Virus record (IMG/VR): IMGVR_UViG_3300042565_000657
Coordinates: 1-22,377 of that record
Strand: one strand, 5' to 3'
DNA from: a virus
Length of the DNA stretch: 22,377 bases
Positions 1-6,168 of this stretch are shown here, piece after piece. The notes beneath the pieces are model-generated. The model searched no databases, had not been told where the DNA came from, and saw only the letters and a list, made by a program, of their open reading frames with translations. The translations under genes were made by a program, and so were the position numbers. The first letter of the stretch is position 1; every line of letters starts with the position of its first letter.

Positions 1-293
1 AACTCGACGATCTCCTCATCCGTCAGCCCGACCCATTGGCGCGGTGCGGTGTAGAGCGGCATGGATTCTGTGACGTAAGGCGGCGGCTCGATTACCGTAA
101 GCACCCAGTGGCCGACGAACTCGCCCTTAACTTCTTTCCATCGCCACGCCACCGGCTCCTGCTTCTCACCCTGCTCGATGGCAGCGCGTAGAGCGGCGAT
201 GGCGGCGTCAATAACAATATCTTCCTCTTGGCTTGTTTCTGCATGTATGTACGTCAATGCATCCAGCGCTTGTTTCATTGCTTCGATGCTCAT
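1..293 (-). CDS. Hypothetical phage protein, C-terminus cut off by the window edge
   Basis: An open frame starts at ATG 293 and runs off the left edge without a stop, giving about 97 residues that begin MSIEAMKQALDALTYI. An N-terminal helical part (ALDALTYI, AAIAALRAAIEQ) is followed by QEPVAWRWKE and ESMPLYTAPRQWVGLTDEE. This combination of an EPVAW strand and a PLYTAP phrase is a recurring build in small accessory proteins of proteobacterial phages; its function is unknown to me. The start overlaps the stop of the upstream gene as ATGA, indicating translational coupling in the minus-strand operon led by the VRR-NUC gene. The real C-terminus cannot be seen. Confidence 0.75.
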   Translation of the reverse strand, partial: MSIEAMKQALDALTYIHAETSQEEDIVIDAAIAALRAAIEQGEKQEPVAWRWKEVKGEFVGHWVLTVIEPPPYVTESMPLYTAPRQWVGLTDEEIVE

Positions 294-487
294 TTTTCAC
301 CTCGTGCCCGTATAACTTCAGCAAACATCACGCCGTAAAACGGCTCGGTTTCCAAACATAACTGGGCGCACGCTTCTCGTTCGGCTGCGGCAACAAGGGC
401 GGCGAAGCTAACAAAGCCATCAAATCCAATAATGTCTACAATCCCATCTACAAACCCCGCCTCCTGCGCCATGCGGATGATGTTCAT
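290..487 (-). CDS. Small phage protein of unknown function (65 aa)
   Basis: The 65-residue protein begins MNIIRMAQEAGFVDG and contains FAALVAAAEREACAQLC and ends AEVIRARGEK. The helix with EREACA and the closing RARGEK are familiar in accessory-region proteins of many proteobacterial phages, but no biochemical role is known to me. There are two cysteines near the middle and no membrane segment. The start overlaps the stop of the 44-residue gene upstream and its stop overlaps the next start (ATGA at both ends), so it is the third gene of a coupled minus-strand operon. The regular codon pattern and conserved phrases make it a real gene rather than a chance frame. Confidence 0.8.
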   Translation of the reverse strand: MNIIRMAQEAGFVDGIVDIIGFDGFVSFAALVAAAEREACAQLCLETEPFYGVMFAEVIRARGEK

Positions 488-618
488 TTCTCACCCCGTT
501 GTTCGGCTTCCATCTCGCGCAGGTCCATCGCCACATCCGCGACGCCGTGCCAGTCGCACCGTGCGATCATCACTTGCAGGTACTGAATCAAAATTGCTCG
601 CTGTTCTTCGTAGCTCAT
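484..618 (-). CDS. Small phage protein of unknown function (44 aa)
   Basis: This 44-residue gene begins MSYEEQRAILIQYLQVMIAR, continues CDWHGVADVAMDLREMEAEQ and ends RGEK. It is predicted to be almost entirely helical. The phrase DWHGVADVAMDLRE resembles a recurring small phage protein, of unknown role. It sits exactly between the VRR-NUC gene and the 65-residue gene, overlapping both by ATGA junctions, which is the strongest evidence that it is translated. Confidence 0.8.
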   Translation of the reverse strand: MSYEEQRAILIQYLQVMIARCDWHGVADVAMDLREMEAEQRGEK

Positions 619-974
619 TCCGCCATCTCCTTAATCAGTTGATCCACGTCTTCCTTCGACCAGACCACGCGCACGTTCTGCTGTAGTCTTTGCATCTCTG
701 CGATGAAGATGTTCTGCAACGTCGACAAGCGACCGTTCTCCTTCTTCACCTCAACAAACCACACCACGCCTTGCGGCAGCACCACCAACCTGTCCGCCAC
801 GCCACGGTTCGAGGGCGAGACGAACTTGTAGGCCACGCCGCCAATTTCTTTCACCCGGCGCACCAGGTATCTCTCTATGTCGCGCTCTAAAATTTTTGAC
901 CTCCCACATGTTTCAAAGTTTATGCCGTTGCAAACTTCAAAGCGATGGTATACCATGCGGTTTCCGTTAGTCAA
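615..974 (-). CDS. VRR-NUC domain nuclease
   Basis: The C-terminal 92 residues form a compact VRR-NUC (PF08774) nuclease, a PD-(D/E)XK type fold. ERDIERYLVRRVKEIGG is the first helix, SPSNRGVADRLVVLP carries the catalytic aspartate, VVWFVEVKKENG supplies the E-x-K pair, and LSTLQNIFIAEMQRLQ is the following helix. Such small nucleases occur in phages and are proposed to act on branched DNA or replication intermediates. The coordinates are those of the longest ATG frame. The first 27 residues do not look like the family, and a GGGAGG sequence at about 900-905 lies 6 nt before an in-frame ATT at 893-891, so the true protein may be 92 residues with a rare AUU start. The stop overlaps the next gene's start (ATGA). 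Confidence 0.85.
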   Translation of the reverse strand: MTNGNRMVYHRFEVCNGINFETCGRSKILERDIERYLVRRVKEIGGVAYKFVSPSNRGVADRLVVLPQGVVWFVEVKKENGRLSTLQNIFIAEMQRLQQNVRVVWSKEDVDQLIKEMAE

Positions 975-990
975 CTACAGGAGATTGAAG
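900..990. promoter_or_regulatory. Divergent promoter/operator region with a 12-bp palindrome
   Basis: This gap separates the minus-strand VRR-NUC operon from the plus-strand DNA-metabolism operon. On the plus strand TTGCAA (928-933) and TACCAT (951-956) are 17 bp apart, a plausible but imperfect -35/-10 pair. ATGGTATACCAT at 945-956 is a perfect palindrome overlapping it and could be an operator. AAACTTTGAAA-like arms also occur in inverted orientation around 910-942. The evidence is compositional only. Confidence 0.35.
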
Positions 991-1229
991 TGAGCGCGAT
1001 GGACCAGAACAAACAAGTGCAGACGCACGAGCAAACGGTGTACGTGTTGCGCGGGATCACCTACGTGCCGCACTACCGCAACAAAGATATCTGCGTCGGC
1101 CCCGGTTATCCGCGTCACAACATGACGCTGTACACGGCAGCAGACCTGCTGGCGTTGGGCGCTGTTGAGAGCGTGGACTTTTTGTGGTCACGCGGCGTTG
1201 GCGGTCGTGTTAGCGTGGGGCAGCCATGA
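990..1229 (+). CDS. Small protein of unknown function, first gene of the plus-strand operon
   Basis: The protein is 79 residues if it starts at GTG 990. That start is preferred because AGGAG at 979-983 is 6 nt upstream; an in-frame ATG at 999 is 15 nt from it, and an upstream ATG at 945 lies inside the promoter palindrome. The sequence contains TVYVLRGITYVPHYRNKDICVGPG, then NMTLYTAADLLALGAVESVDFLWSRG, suggesting a small beta-rich N-terminal half and a helix. I do not recognise the family. Its stop overlaps the next gene's start (ATGA), tying it to the Cas4-like nuclease gene. Confidence 0.65.
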   Translation: MSAMDQNKQVQTHEQTVYVLRGITYVPHYRNKDICVGPGYPRHNMTLYTAADLLALGAVESVDFLWSRGVGGRVSVGQP

Positions 1230-2299
1230 GCCATTCTAAAATCGTAGGTGGCTCGTCAGCCGAGCGCGTCATCAAATGTCCCGCCAGCGTCAAGCTGGCG
1301 CAGCAGATGCCCGCGCAAGAAGAAAACGATGACATGCGCGAAGGCACACGCCGGCATGAGCTGCTGCAAGCCGTGCTGGAAGAGAAGATCGACTCGCGCA
1401 ACATCGACGACGAGAAGGTGCTGGCCGCGCTGAATCTGTTCGACAACGAGGTTGACCCGCACGCCGAGGCGCTTTTCGATCTTGAGAAGCGCGTCCACTA
1501 TCTGTGGAACCCCGACGTGTTCGGCACTGTCGACATGATTGGCGTGCTCGACAAAGACACTGCATACGTGCTCGACTGGAAGACCGGCGACGGGCACCAG
1601 GTGACAGCGGAAGAGAACTATCAACTGCTCTTCTACGCCGCTGCCGCGCTGTCGTGCGACCATTGGGCCTTTCGTGACCGGACGTTTGTTGAGCTCATCA
1701 TCGTGCAGCCGCCGGTCGTGCGGCGCTGGGTGACCGACAAGGCGCGTCTGCGCGAGTTCGAGCATGAGCTGCGCATGGCGCTGGCCGCTGCCGAGCGCGA
1801 CACCGCGCCTCACGCGGGCGAGCACTGCAAGTGGTGCCCGGCGAAGATCATCTGCCCGGCCATGAACGGCGCGCGCGACCGTCTGGTCAAGGCGGAGCTC
1901 GACGCGCTGCCAATACAAGCGATTGCTGCTATCCTGCAAGACGCTGAGCGGGTCGAGGCGGTCATCGACGCCGCGCGTAAGGCGGCGCTAGCGGTCCTTG
2001 AGAAAGGTGGCCAGGTGCCGGGGTATAAACTTGTACCGAAGCGCGCTCAGCGCTCGTGGGCTAAAGAACAAGAGGCCAAGGAGGCAATTGTCGCCCTTGG
2101 CGTCGCGGAGTCTGAACTGATGGACCTGAAGTCTCCCGCGCAGGTTGAGAAGGTGCTGAGGGCGCACAAGCTCAAGCTGCCCGAGGGTCTGACGGTTTCT
2201 GTCAGTTCTGGCGACACCATCGCACCGGAGAGCGATCCCCGGCCAGCGAAGGTGCTAATCGGGCAGCAGTTGACTGCGGCCCTCTCTAAACTTGTCTAA
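1226..2299 (+). CDS. Cas4/RecB-like PD-(D/E)XK nuclease (DUF2800 type)
   Basis: This 357-residue protein has the signature of phage DUF2800/Cas4-like nucleases. SAERVIKCPASVKLA carries Cys18 and EGTRRHELLQ has His44. GTVDMIGVLD gives the metal-binding Asp103, YVLDWKTGDG supplies D117-x-K119, and NYQLLFYAAA is the QxxxY-like motif around Gln132. Cys201, Cys204 and Cys210 in HCKWCPAKIICP complete a four-cysteine set with Cys18 that, in AddB/Cas4 relatives, holds an Fe-S cluster. The likely role is 5'-3' resection or processing of DNA ends in phage recombination or replication. The long C-terminal region (after about residue 220) is helical and less recognisable. It is followed 9 nt later by the 214-residue gene, preceded by a good AAGGA ribosome site. 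Confidence 0.85.
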   Translation: MSHSKIVGGSSAERVIKCPASVKLAQQMPAQEENDDMREGTRRHELLQAVLEEKIDSRNIDDEKVLAALNLFDNEVDPHAEALFDLEKRVHYLWNPDVFGTVDMIGVLDKDTAYVLDWKTGDGHQVTAEENYQLLFYAAAALSCDHWAFRDRTFVELIIVQPPVVRRWVTDKARLREFEHELRMALAAAERDTAPHAGEHCKWCPAKIICPAMNGARDRLVKAELDALPIQAIAAILQDAERVEAVIDAARKAALAVLEKGGQVPGYKLVPKRAQRSWAKEQEAKEAIVALGVAESELMDLKSPAQVEKVLRAHKLKLPEGLTVSVSSGDTIAPESDPRPAKVLIGQQLTAALSKLV

Positions 2300-2308
2300 G
2301 GAAAAGTC

Positions 2309-2953
2309 ATGTCCAATCTCGTAAAGTTCGCTCAAGCAGGTCTTCCCGCTGTTCAAACGCTCGCCACCAGCCTTCGCACGCTGGAAACCGTAGCGCCCAT
2401 GGCGTCTGCCATCATCAAGATGGACAAGACGGGCCATTGGGTCTATGGCGCAGATCAGACCGAGGCTGAAGATGACGCCCGCTGGGCGGTCAATCCTTTC
2501 TCGTTTGTCCACGGCTTTATTGCGTGGGGCGACGGCGAGGTGCTGGCCGAGAAGATGTCGTCTGTGACCCAACCGCTGCCAGAGCTTGACGCCGCGCCCC
2601 CAAGCGCGAAGAAGGGCTGGGAGCAGCAGGTAGGGTTGATGCTGAAGTGCCTGACTGGTGAAGACGCGGGCCTTGAGTGCCGCTACACCACCACGTCAGT
2701 GGGCGGTAAGCGCGCCGTGCAGACGCTTGCCGTGGCCATCGCGGCGCAGGTGGAGAAGGATCCCGAGCGCCCTGTGCCGATCGTGACGCTGGGCAAGGAT
2801 CACTATCAGCATAAATCATATGGTAAGATATATACACCTGTGTTTGAGGTCGTTGAATGGGTGTCGATGGAAGGCGAAAACGCAGGAGATGAGCAGGAGG
2901 AGCCCGCGTCAGTTAGCGTGGATCAGCCGAGACGTCGCCGGCGTTCTGCCTAA
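2309..2953 (+). CDS. Conserved phage protein of unknown function; possible ssDNA-binding partner
   Basis: This 214-residue protein follows the Cas4-like nuclease by 9 nt. It contains IKMDKTGHWVYGADQTEAED, WAVNPFSFVHGFIAWGDGEVL and a TTTSVGGKRAVQTLAVAIAAQ segment, suggesting a mixed beta fold. The C-terminal tail is acidic (EGENAGDEQEEPA), then basic (PRRRRRSA). I have an impression of similar proteins beside nucleases in other phages but know of no proven role. The position between nuclease and polymerase genes, and the disordered charged tail, would suit a single-strand-binding or annealing partner; this is inference. An alternative is a nuclease accessory subunit. A hairpin terminator follows 14 nt after the stop. 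Confidence 0.75.
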   Translation: MSNLVKFAQAGLPAVQTLATSLRTLETVAPMASAIIKMDKTGHWVYGADQTEAEDDARWAVNPFSFVHGFIAWGDGEVLAEKMSSVTQPLPELDAAPPSAKKGWEQQVGLMLKCLTGEDAGLECRYTTTSVGGKRAVQTLAVAIAAQVEKDPERPVPIVTLGKDHYQHKSYGKIYTPVFEVVEWVSMEGENAGDEQEEPASVSVDQPRRRRRSA

Positions 2954-2966
2954 GTAGGCTAAGGGG

Positions 2967-2990
2967 CGCCGGCGAAAGCCGGCGTCTTTT
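2967..2990 (+). terminator. Rho-independent terminator after the 214-residue gene
   Basis: A perfect 7-bp stem CGCCGGC/GCCGGCG closes a GAAA tetraloop and is followed by TCTTTT. The T-run abuts the AGGAG ribosome site of the HNH gene, so the element could also act as a 5' hairpin of that message. Confidence 0.65.
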
Positions 2991-3000
2991 AGGAGCTGCA

Positions 3001-3543
3001 ATGGAAACGTGGCGTGATATTCCTGGGTATGAAGGCGCGTATCAAGCCAGCAATCTTGGGCGCATACGATCGCTACCAAGAGAGGTACCGCGTTTTAGCA
3101 GAGACGGCGCTATAAAAGCATTGGCCCGGTATAAAGGAAAGGTGTTGTCATCGTGGGCAAAAGATTGCGGCCACCACAATGTTTTGCTTGGCGCTAACAA
3201 CACACAGCTTGTGCATAGACTAGTTTTGCTGGCGTTTGTTGGGCCGCCTAAGCCGGGCCAAGAGTGCCGCCATCTTAATGGCAACCCAGCAGACAATCGG
3301 CTGGAAAATCTGACATGGGGTAGTCGGCTTGAAAACCGAGCAGACATATCGACACACGCGCGGCTGTATGGGCGAAGACAAGGCAGCACATGGTTGTCTG
3401 AAGATGTCATCCGCGCCATCAAACGCGATCTTCAATCACTTGATAGGCCATCTCAAAAAGTGTTGGCTCGCAAGTACGGCGTGCATTACAACACTATCAA
3501 CAACATCAATCGCGGTTTTACGCACAAGTGGGTGAGCATCTAA
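3001..3543 (+). CDS. Free-standing NUMOD4/HNH homing endonuclease
   Basis: The 180-residue protein opens with a NUMOD4 module (WRDIPGYEGAYQASNLGRIRSL, residues 4-25), which in related enzymes contacts DNA. The HNH nuclease core follows: VHRLVLLAFVG (His72, Arg73), then ECRHLNGNPADNRLENLTWG with His91, Asn93 and Asn99. A C-terminal helix-turn-helix (SQKVLARKYGVHYNTINNI, about 151-169) gives sequence specificity. Such enzymes nick or cut DNA at a target and spread by recombination. It sits alone between a terminator and a methyltransferase-like gene and does not interrupt a recognisable gene, so it is free-standing. The ribosome site AGGAG (2991-2995) lies 5 nt before the ATG. A strongly structured untranslated stretch follows. 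Confidence 0.85.
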   Translation: METWRDIPGYEGAYQASNLGRIRSLPREVPRFSRDGAIKALARYKGKVLSSWAKDCGHHNVLLGANNTQLVHRLVLLAFVGPPKPGQECRHLNGNPADNRLENLTWGSRLENRADISTHARLYGRRQGSTWLSEDVIRAIKRDLQSLDRPSQKVLARKYGVHYNTINNINRGFTHKWVSI

Positions 3544-3669
3544 TGTCCGACGCCCAGCCGGCGGTGGCGTGAAACACCGGCAGCTTGTCACGCCCTCGTG
3601 CAGTGTCTCCTCGGGCGGGGGCAAGCTGACAGCCCGGAAAGACGGGCATCCACTACACTAAGGTGCAAT
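3544..3669 (+). ncRNA. Highly structured untranslated stretch, possible RNA element
   Basis: This 126-nt gap has no convincing gene but contains several nested perfect pairings. GCCGG (3557-3561) pairs with CCGGC (3577-3581), or alternatively CGGTG (3562-3566) with CACCG (3575-3579). CAGCUUG (3581-3587) pairs with CAAGCUG (3622-3628), enclosing CGCCC (3591-3595)/GGGCG (3613-3617). GCCCG (3632-3636) pairs with CGGGC (3643-3647) around a GAAAGA loop. An AAGG ribosome site and ATG 3670 follow. It is either a structured leader of the methyltransferase-like gene or a separate small RNA. I cannot match it to a named class. Confidence 0.4.
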
Positions 3670-4221
3670 ATGAAAGTTCTTGTTGCGTGTGAGTACAGCG
3701 GCGTCGTGCGCGACGCTTTTCTTCGCGCAGGTCATTACGCGCTGTCGTGTGACCTGCTTTCGTGCGAATCGACCGCCTCTGGCGACCATTACCAAGGCGA
3801 CGTGCGTGACGTGCTTGACCACGGTTGGGATTTGATGATTGCGCATCCGCCATGCACACACTTGGCCGTCAGCGGCGCGAGATGGTTCAAGGACAAACAA
3901 GTAGAACAGGCAGAAGCGTTGGACTTTGTACGACTGCTTTTAGACGCGCCGATCAAACGGATTGCGTTGGAGAATCCGATCAGTATCATCAGCAGCCGCA
4001 TTCGCAAGCCTGACCAGATCATTCAGCCGTGGATGTTCGGTCACGGCGAAACGAAAGCGACCTGTCTGTGGCTAAAAAATCTTCCGCTTCTTCAGCCCAC
4101 CAATATCGTTAGCGGTCGAGAGCAGCGCATTCATAAAATGCCGCCGAGTCCAGACCGTTGGAAGATTCGCAGCGCCACTTATCAGGGCATCGCTGACGCG
4201 ATGGCGGCGCAATGGGTATAG
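3670..4221 (+). CDS. Half-size cytosine-C5-methyltransferase-like protein
   Basis: The 183-residue protein has the catalytic half of a C5-cytosine methyltransferase. The start MKVLVACEYSGVVRDAFLRAG resembles the SAM-binding motif I, and ALSCDLL resembles motif II. MIAHPPCTHLAVSG contains the PPC catalytic cysteine loop (motif IV), and ALENPISI matches the ENV-like motif VI. No target-recognition domain or motifs IX/X can be placed; typical enzymes are around 300 residues or longer. It could modify DNA with relaxed specificity, work with another subunit, or use a different substrate. The start at 3670 is chosen from AAGG upstream and because motif I begins there. It overlaps the polymerase gene by 10 nt. 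Confidence 0.75.
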   Translation: MKVLVACEYSGVVRDAFLRAGHYALSCDLLSCESTASGDHYQGDVRDVLDHGWDLMIAHPPCTHLAVSGARWFKDKQVEQAEALDFVRLLLDAPIKRIALENPISIISSRIRKPDQIIQPWMFGHGETKATCLWLKNLPLLQPTNIVSGREQRIHKMPPSPDRWKIRSATYQGIADAMAAQWV

Positions 4222-6134
4222 TTTGGATTGATTTCGAAACGCGTAGCGAGTGTGACCTGATCGCTCGCGGGGCATATAATTACAGTCGCCACCCGTCGAC
4301 GCAGGTGCTCTGCATGGCCTATGCGATCGATGATGGCGAAGTCGAGCTGTGGACGCCCGATCAGCCGTTCCCGCGTGAGATCCTGACGCATCAGATACGC
4401 GCGCACAACGCGGCGTTCGAACGTCTGATTCTCTGGTACGTGCTCTGCCCCGATCTTGACCTGCCGGAGCCTGCGCTGGAGCAGTTTTACTGCACCGCCG
4501 CGCAAGCGCGGTCGAACTGTGCGCCTGGTAGCCTTGAGGACGTCGGGCGCTTCGCGGGCGCCAGCATGAAGAAAGACCACAAGGGCGCTGCGCTCGTGCG
4601 GAAGTGCTGCCTGCCACCGTTCAAGCACACCGCCGACGACTTGGCCGCGCTGTTCGAGTATTGCAAACAGGACGTCCGCGCCATGCGCGCGATCAGTAAG
4701 AGTCTGCGCGACCTGTCGCCTGAAGAGCTTGCCGACTACCACGTCAACGAGCGCATTAACGACCGAGGCGTGAAGGTCGACGTCGAGCTGTGCCTTGCCG
4801 CCATGCGTTACAGCGAGGCCGAGCGGGTTGAGATCGAGGCGCGCGTTGTCGAGCTGACCGAGGGCGCGGTGACGTCCGTGCGATCGCCTAAGATGCGCCA
4901 GTGGGTGCTGGAACGCCTTGGGCCGGAGGCGCGCAAGCTCGCCCGATCAAAAGACAAAGACTCGATAGACAAGACCGTGCGAGCGAACCTGCTTGCGATG
5001 GAGAACCCCGATGAGGTACCGCCCGCTGTTGCCGAGGTCATCCAATGCGCAGACGACCTCTGGGCGTCGAGCACTGCGAAGTTTGGCCGCCTCGCGGCTC
5101 TGGCTGATGATGAAGATCAGAGAGTACGAGGCGCATTTGTTTTTGCTGGAGGCGCAGCGACAGGCCGCGCTGCGAGCTATGGCGCTCAGGTACACAACTT
5201 CCCTCGGAAGTCCGCCAAAGAGCCCACTGAACTTCGACACGCCCTCGTACGAGGCCACGCTGTCGTGCCTCGGTTCGGAAAGCGAGTCACCGACGCCCTG
5301 AAGTCGATGTTGCGTCCGGCGCTAGTGGCCGATCATTCGTTTGTCGTCGCCGACTGGAGCGCGATCGAGGGCCGGGTCAATCCGTGGCTATGCGGCGCTG
5401 AAGCGAAGTTAGACATCTTCCGGCAGCAGCTAGACCCGTACAAGGTCAACGCGGCGGCCACCTATGGCGTCCAATATTTGGACGTCACCGACGAGCAGCG
5501 CCAAGTCGGCAAGGTGCAAGAGCTGGCGCTCGGGTTCGGCGGCAGCACCGGCGCGTTTGCTGCGATGGGCCGGGGCTATGGCGTGCGGTTTGAAGAAGCC
5601 CAAGCCCGTCGGATCGTCGACGCCTGGCGCCGCGCGAACCCGTGGGCCGTGATGTTCTGGCAAGACCTTGAGCGCGCGTACATGTCCGCCATGCGTCATC
5701 CGGGCCATGAGTTCACGGCGGGCCGTATAACGTATGTCTACGACAAGCAGCACCTTTGGTACATGCTGCCCAGCGGGCGCGTGCTCTGCTACCCGTTTGC
5801 CAAGTTCGAGGGCGAGCACCTGACCTACGCCAAGGCGTCATGGAAGCCTGCGGCTGACGCGACCGAGTGGCCGCGTGCGCGCTTGTGGGGCGGGCTCGCT
5901 TGCGAGAATGTGACGCAGGCAAGTGCTCACTGTCTGTTGCGTCACGCGATACGCGAGGCTGACAGGCTGGGCCTTGCGGTCGTAACGACAGTGCATGACG
6001 AGATCGTTATCGAGACGGCTGAGCCTGAACGGGTGCGGGCCGAGCTTGAGCGTATCATGGTGACCCCGCCCGATTGGGCGGTGGGGTTGCCGCTCGCCGT
6101 TGAGGCCAAGATCATGGCCGTTTACGGTAAATAA
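4212..6134 (+). CDS. DNA polymerase I-like (family A) with 3'-5' exonuclease
   Basis: The 640-residue replicative polymerase has an N-terminal DEDDy exonuclease: WIDFETRS (Asp7, Glu9), AHNAAFERLIL (exo II) and EYCKQDVRAM (exo III, Tyr150/Asp154). The polymerase domain shows motif A in VVADWSAIEGR (Asp381), the O-helix motif B RQVGKVQELALGFGG (Arg430, Lys434), and motif C TTVHDEIVIE (His595-Asp596-Glu597). It would copy the phage genome together with the primase/helicase encoded next. By counting from Lys434, residue 442 is Phe where most family A enzymes have Tyr (Tyr766 in E. coli Pol I), a possible fidelity change. There is no 5'-3' nuclease domain. The start overlaps the upstream stop by 10 nt. 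Confidence 0.95.
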   Translation: MGIVWIDFETRSECDLIARGAYNYSRHPSTQVLCMAYAIDDGEVELWTPDQPFPREILTHQIRAHNAAFERLILWYVLCPDLDLPEPALEQFYCTAAQARSNCAPGSLEDVGRFAGASMKKDHKGAALVRKCCLPPFKHTADDLAALFEYCKQDVRAMRAISKSLRDLSPEELADYHVNERINDRGVKVDVELCLAAMRYSEAERVEIEARVVELTEGAVTSVRSPKMRQWVLERLGPEARKLARSKDKDSIDKTVRANLLAMENPDEVPPAVAEVIQCADDLWASSTAKFGRLAALADDEDQRVRGAFVFAGGAATGRAASYGAQVHNFPRKSAKEPTELRHALVRGHAVVPRFGKRVTDALKSMLRPALVADHSFVVADWSAIEGRVNPWLCGAEAKLDIFRQQLDPYKVNAAATYGVQYLDVTDEQRQVGKVQELALGFGGSTGAFAAMGRGYGVRFEEAQARRIVDAWRRANPWAVMFWQDLERAYMSAMRHPGHEFTAGRITYVYDKQHLWYMLPSGRVLCYPFAKFEGEHLTYAKASWKPAADATEWPRARLWGGLACENVTQASAHCLLRHAIREADRLGLAVVTTVHDEIVIETAEPERVRAELERIMVTPPDWAVGLPLAVEAKIMAVYGK

Positions 6135-6137
6135 AAA

Positions 6138-6157
6138 CGCCCGCTGGCAGGCGGGCG
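6138..6157. other. GC-rich hairpin between polymerase and primase genes
   Basis: CGCCCGC (6138-6144) pairs perfectly with GCGGGCG (6151-6157) around TGGCAG. On the plus strand there is no U-tract; the AGGAG ribosome site of the primase follows directly. On the minus strand the stem is followed by TTTTTATTTA, so it could terminate antisense transcription. Confidence 0.5.
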
Positions 6158-6168
6158 CAGGAGAAGCT

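Noticed and set aside
1256-1939. A 227-codon minus-strand frame opposite the Cas4-like nuclease
   Set aside because: Every catalytic and cysteine motif of the nuclease reads on the plus strand; the antisense frame has no recognisable feature.
3001-3669. A second group I intron containing the first HNH gene
   Set aside because: No P7/J8-7-like GAUAGUC pairing or split exons are found, and the flanking genes are complete and different from each other.
3544-3669. Hammerhead or HDV-like ribozyme, or IscB-type guide RNA
   Set aside because: The CUGANGA/GAAA hammerhead core and the HDV nested pseudoknot cannot be placed, and the HNH protein has no IscB RuvC parts.
4072-4742. Overlapping minus-strand frames across the methyltransferase/polymerase junction
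   Set aside because: They have low-complexity Arg/Ala composition and lie opposite recognised exonuclease motifs of the polymerase.
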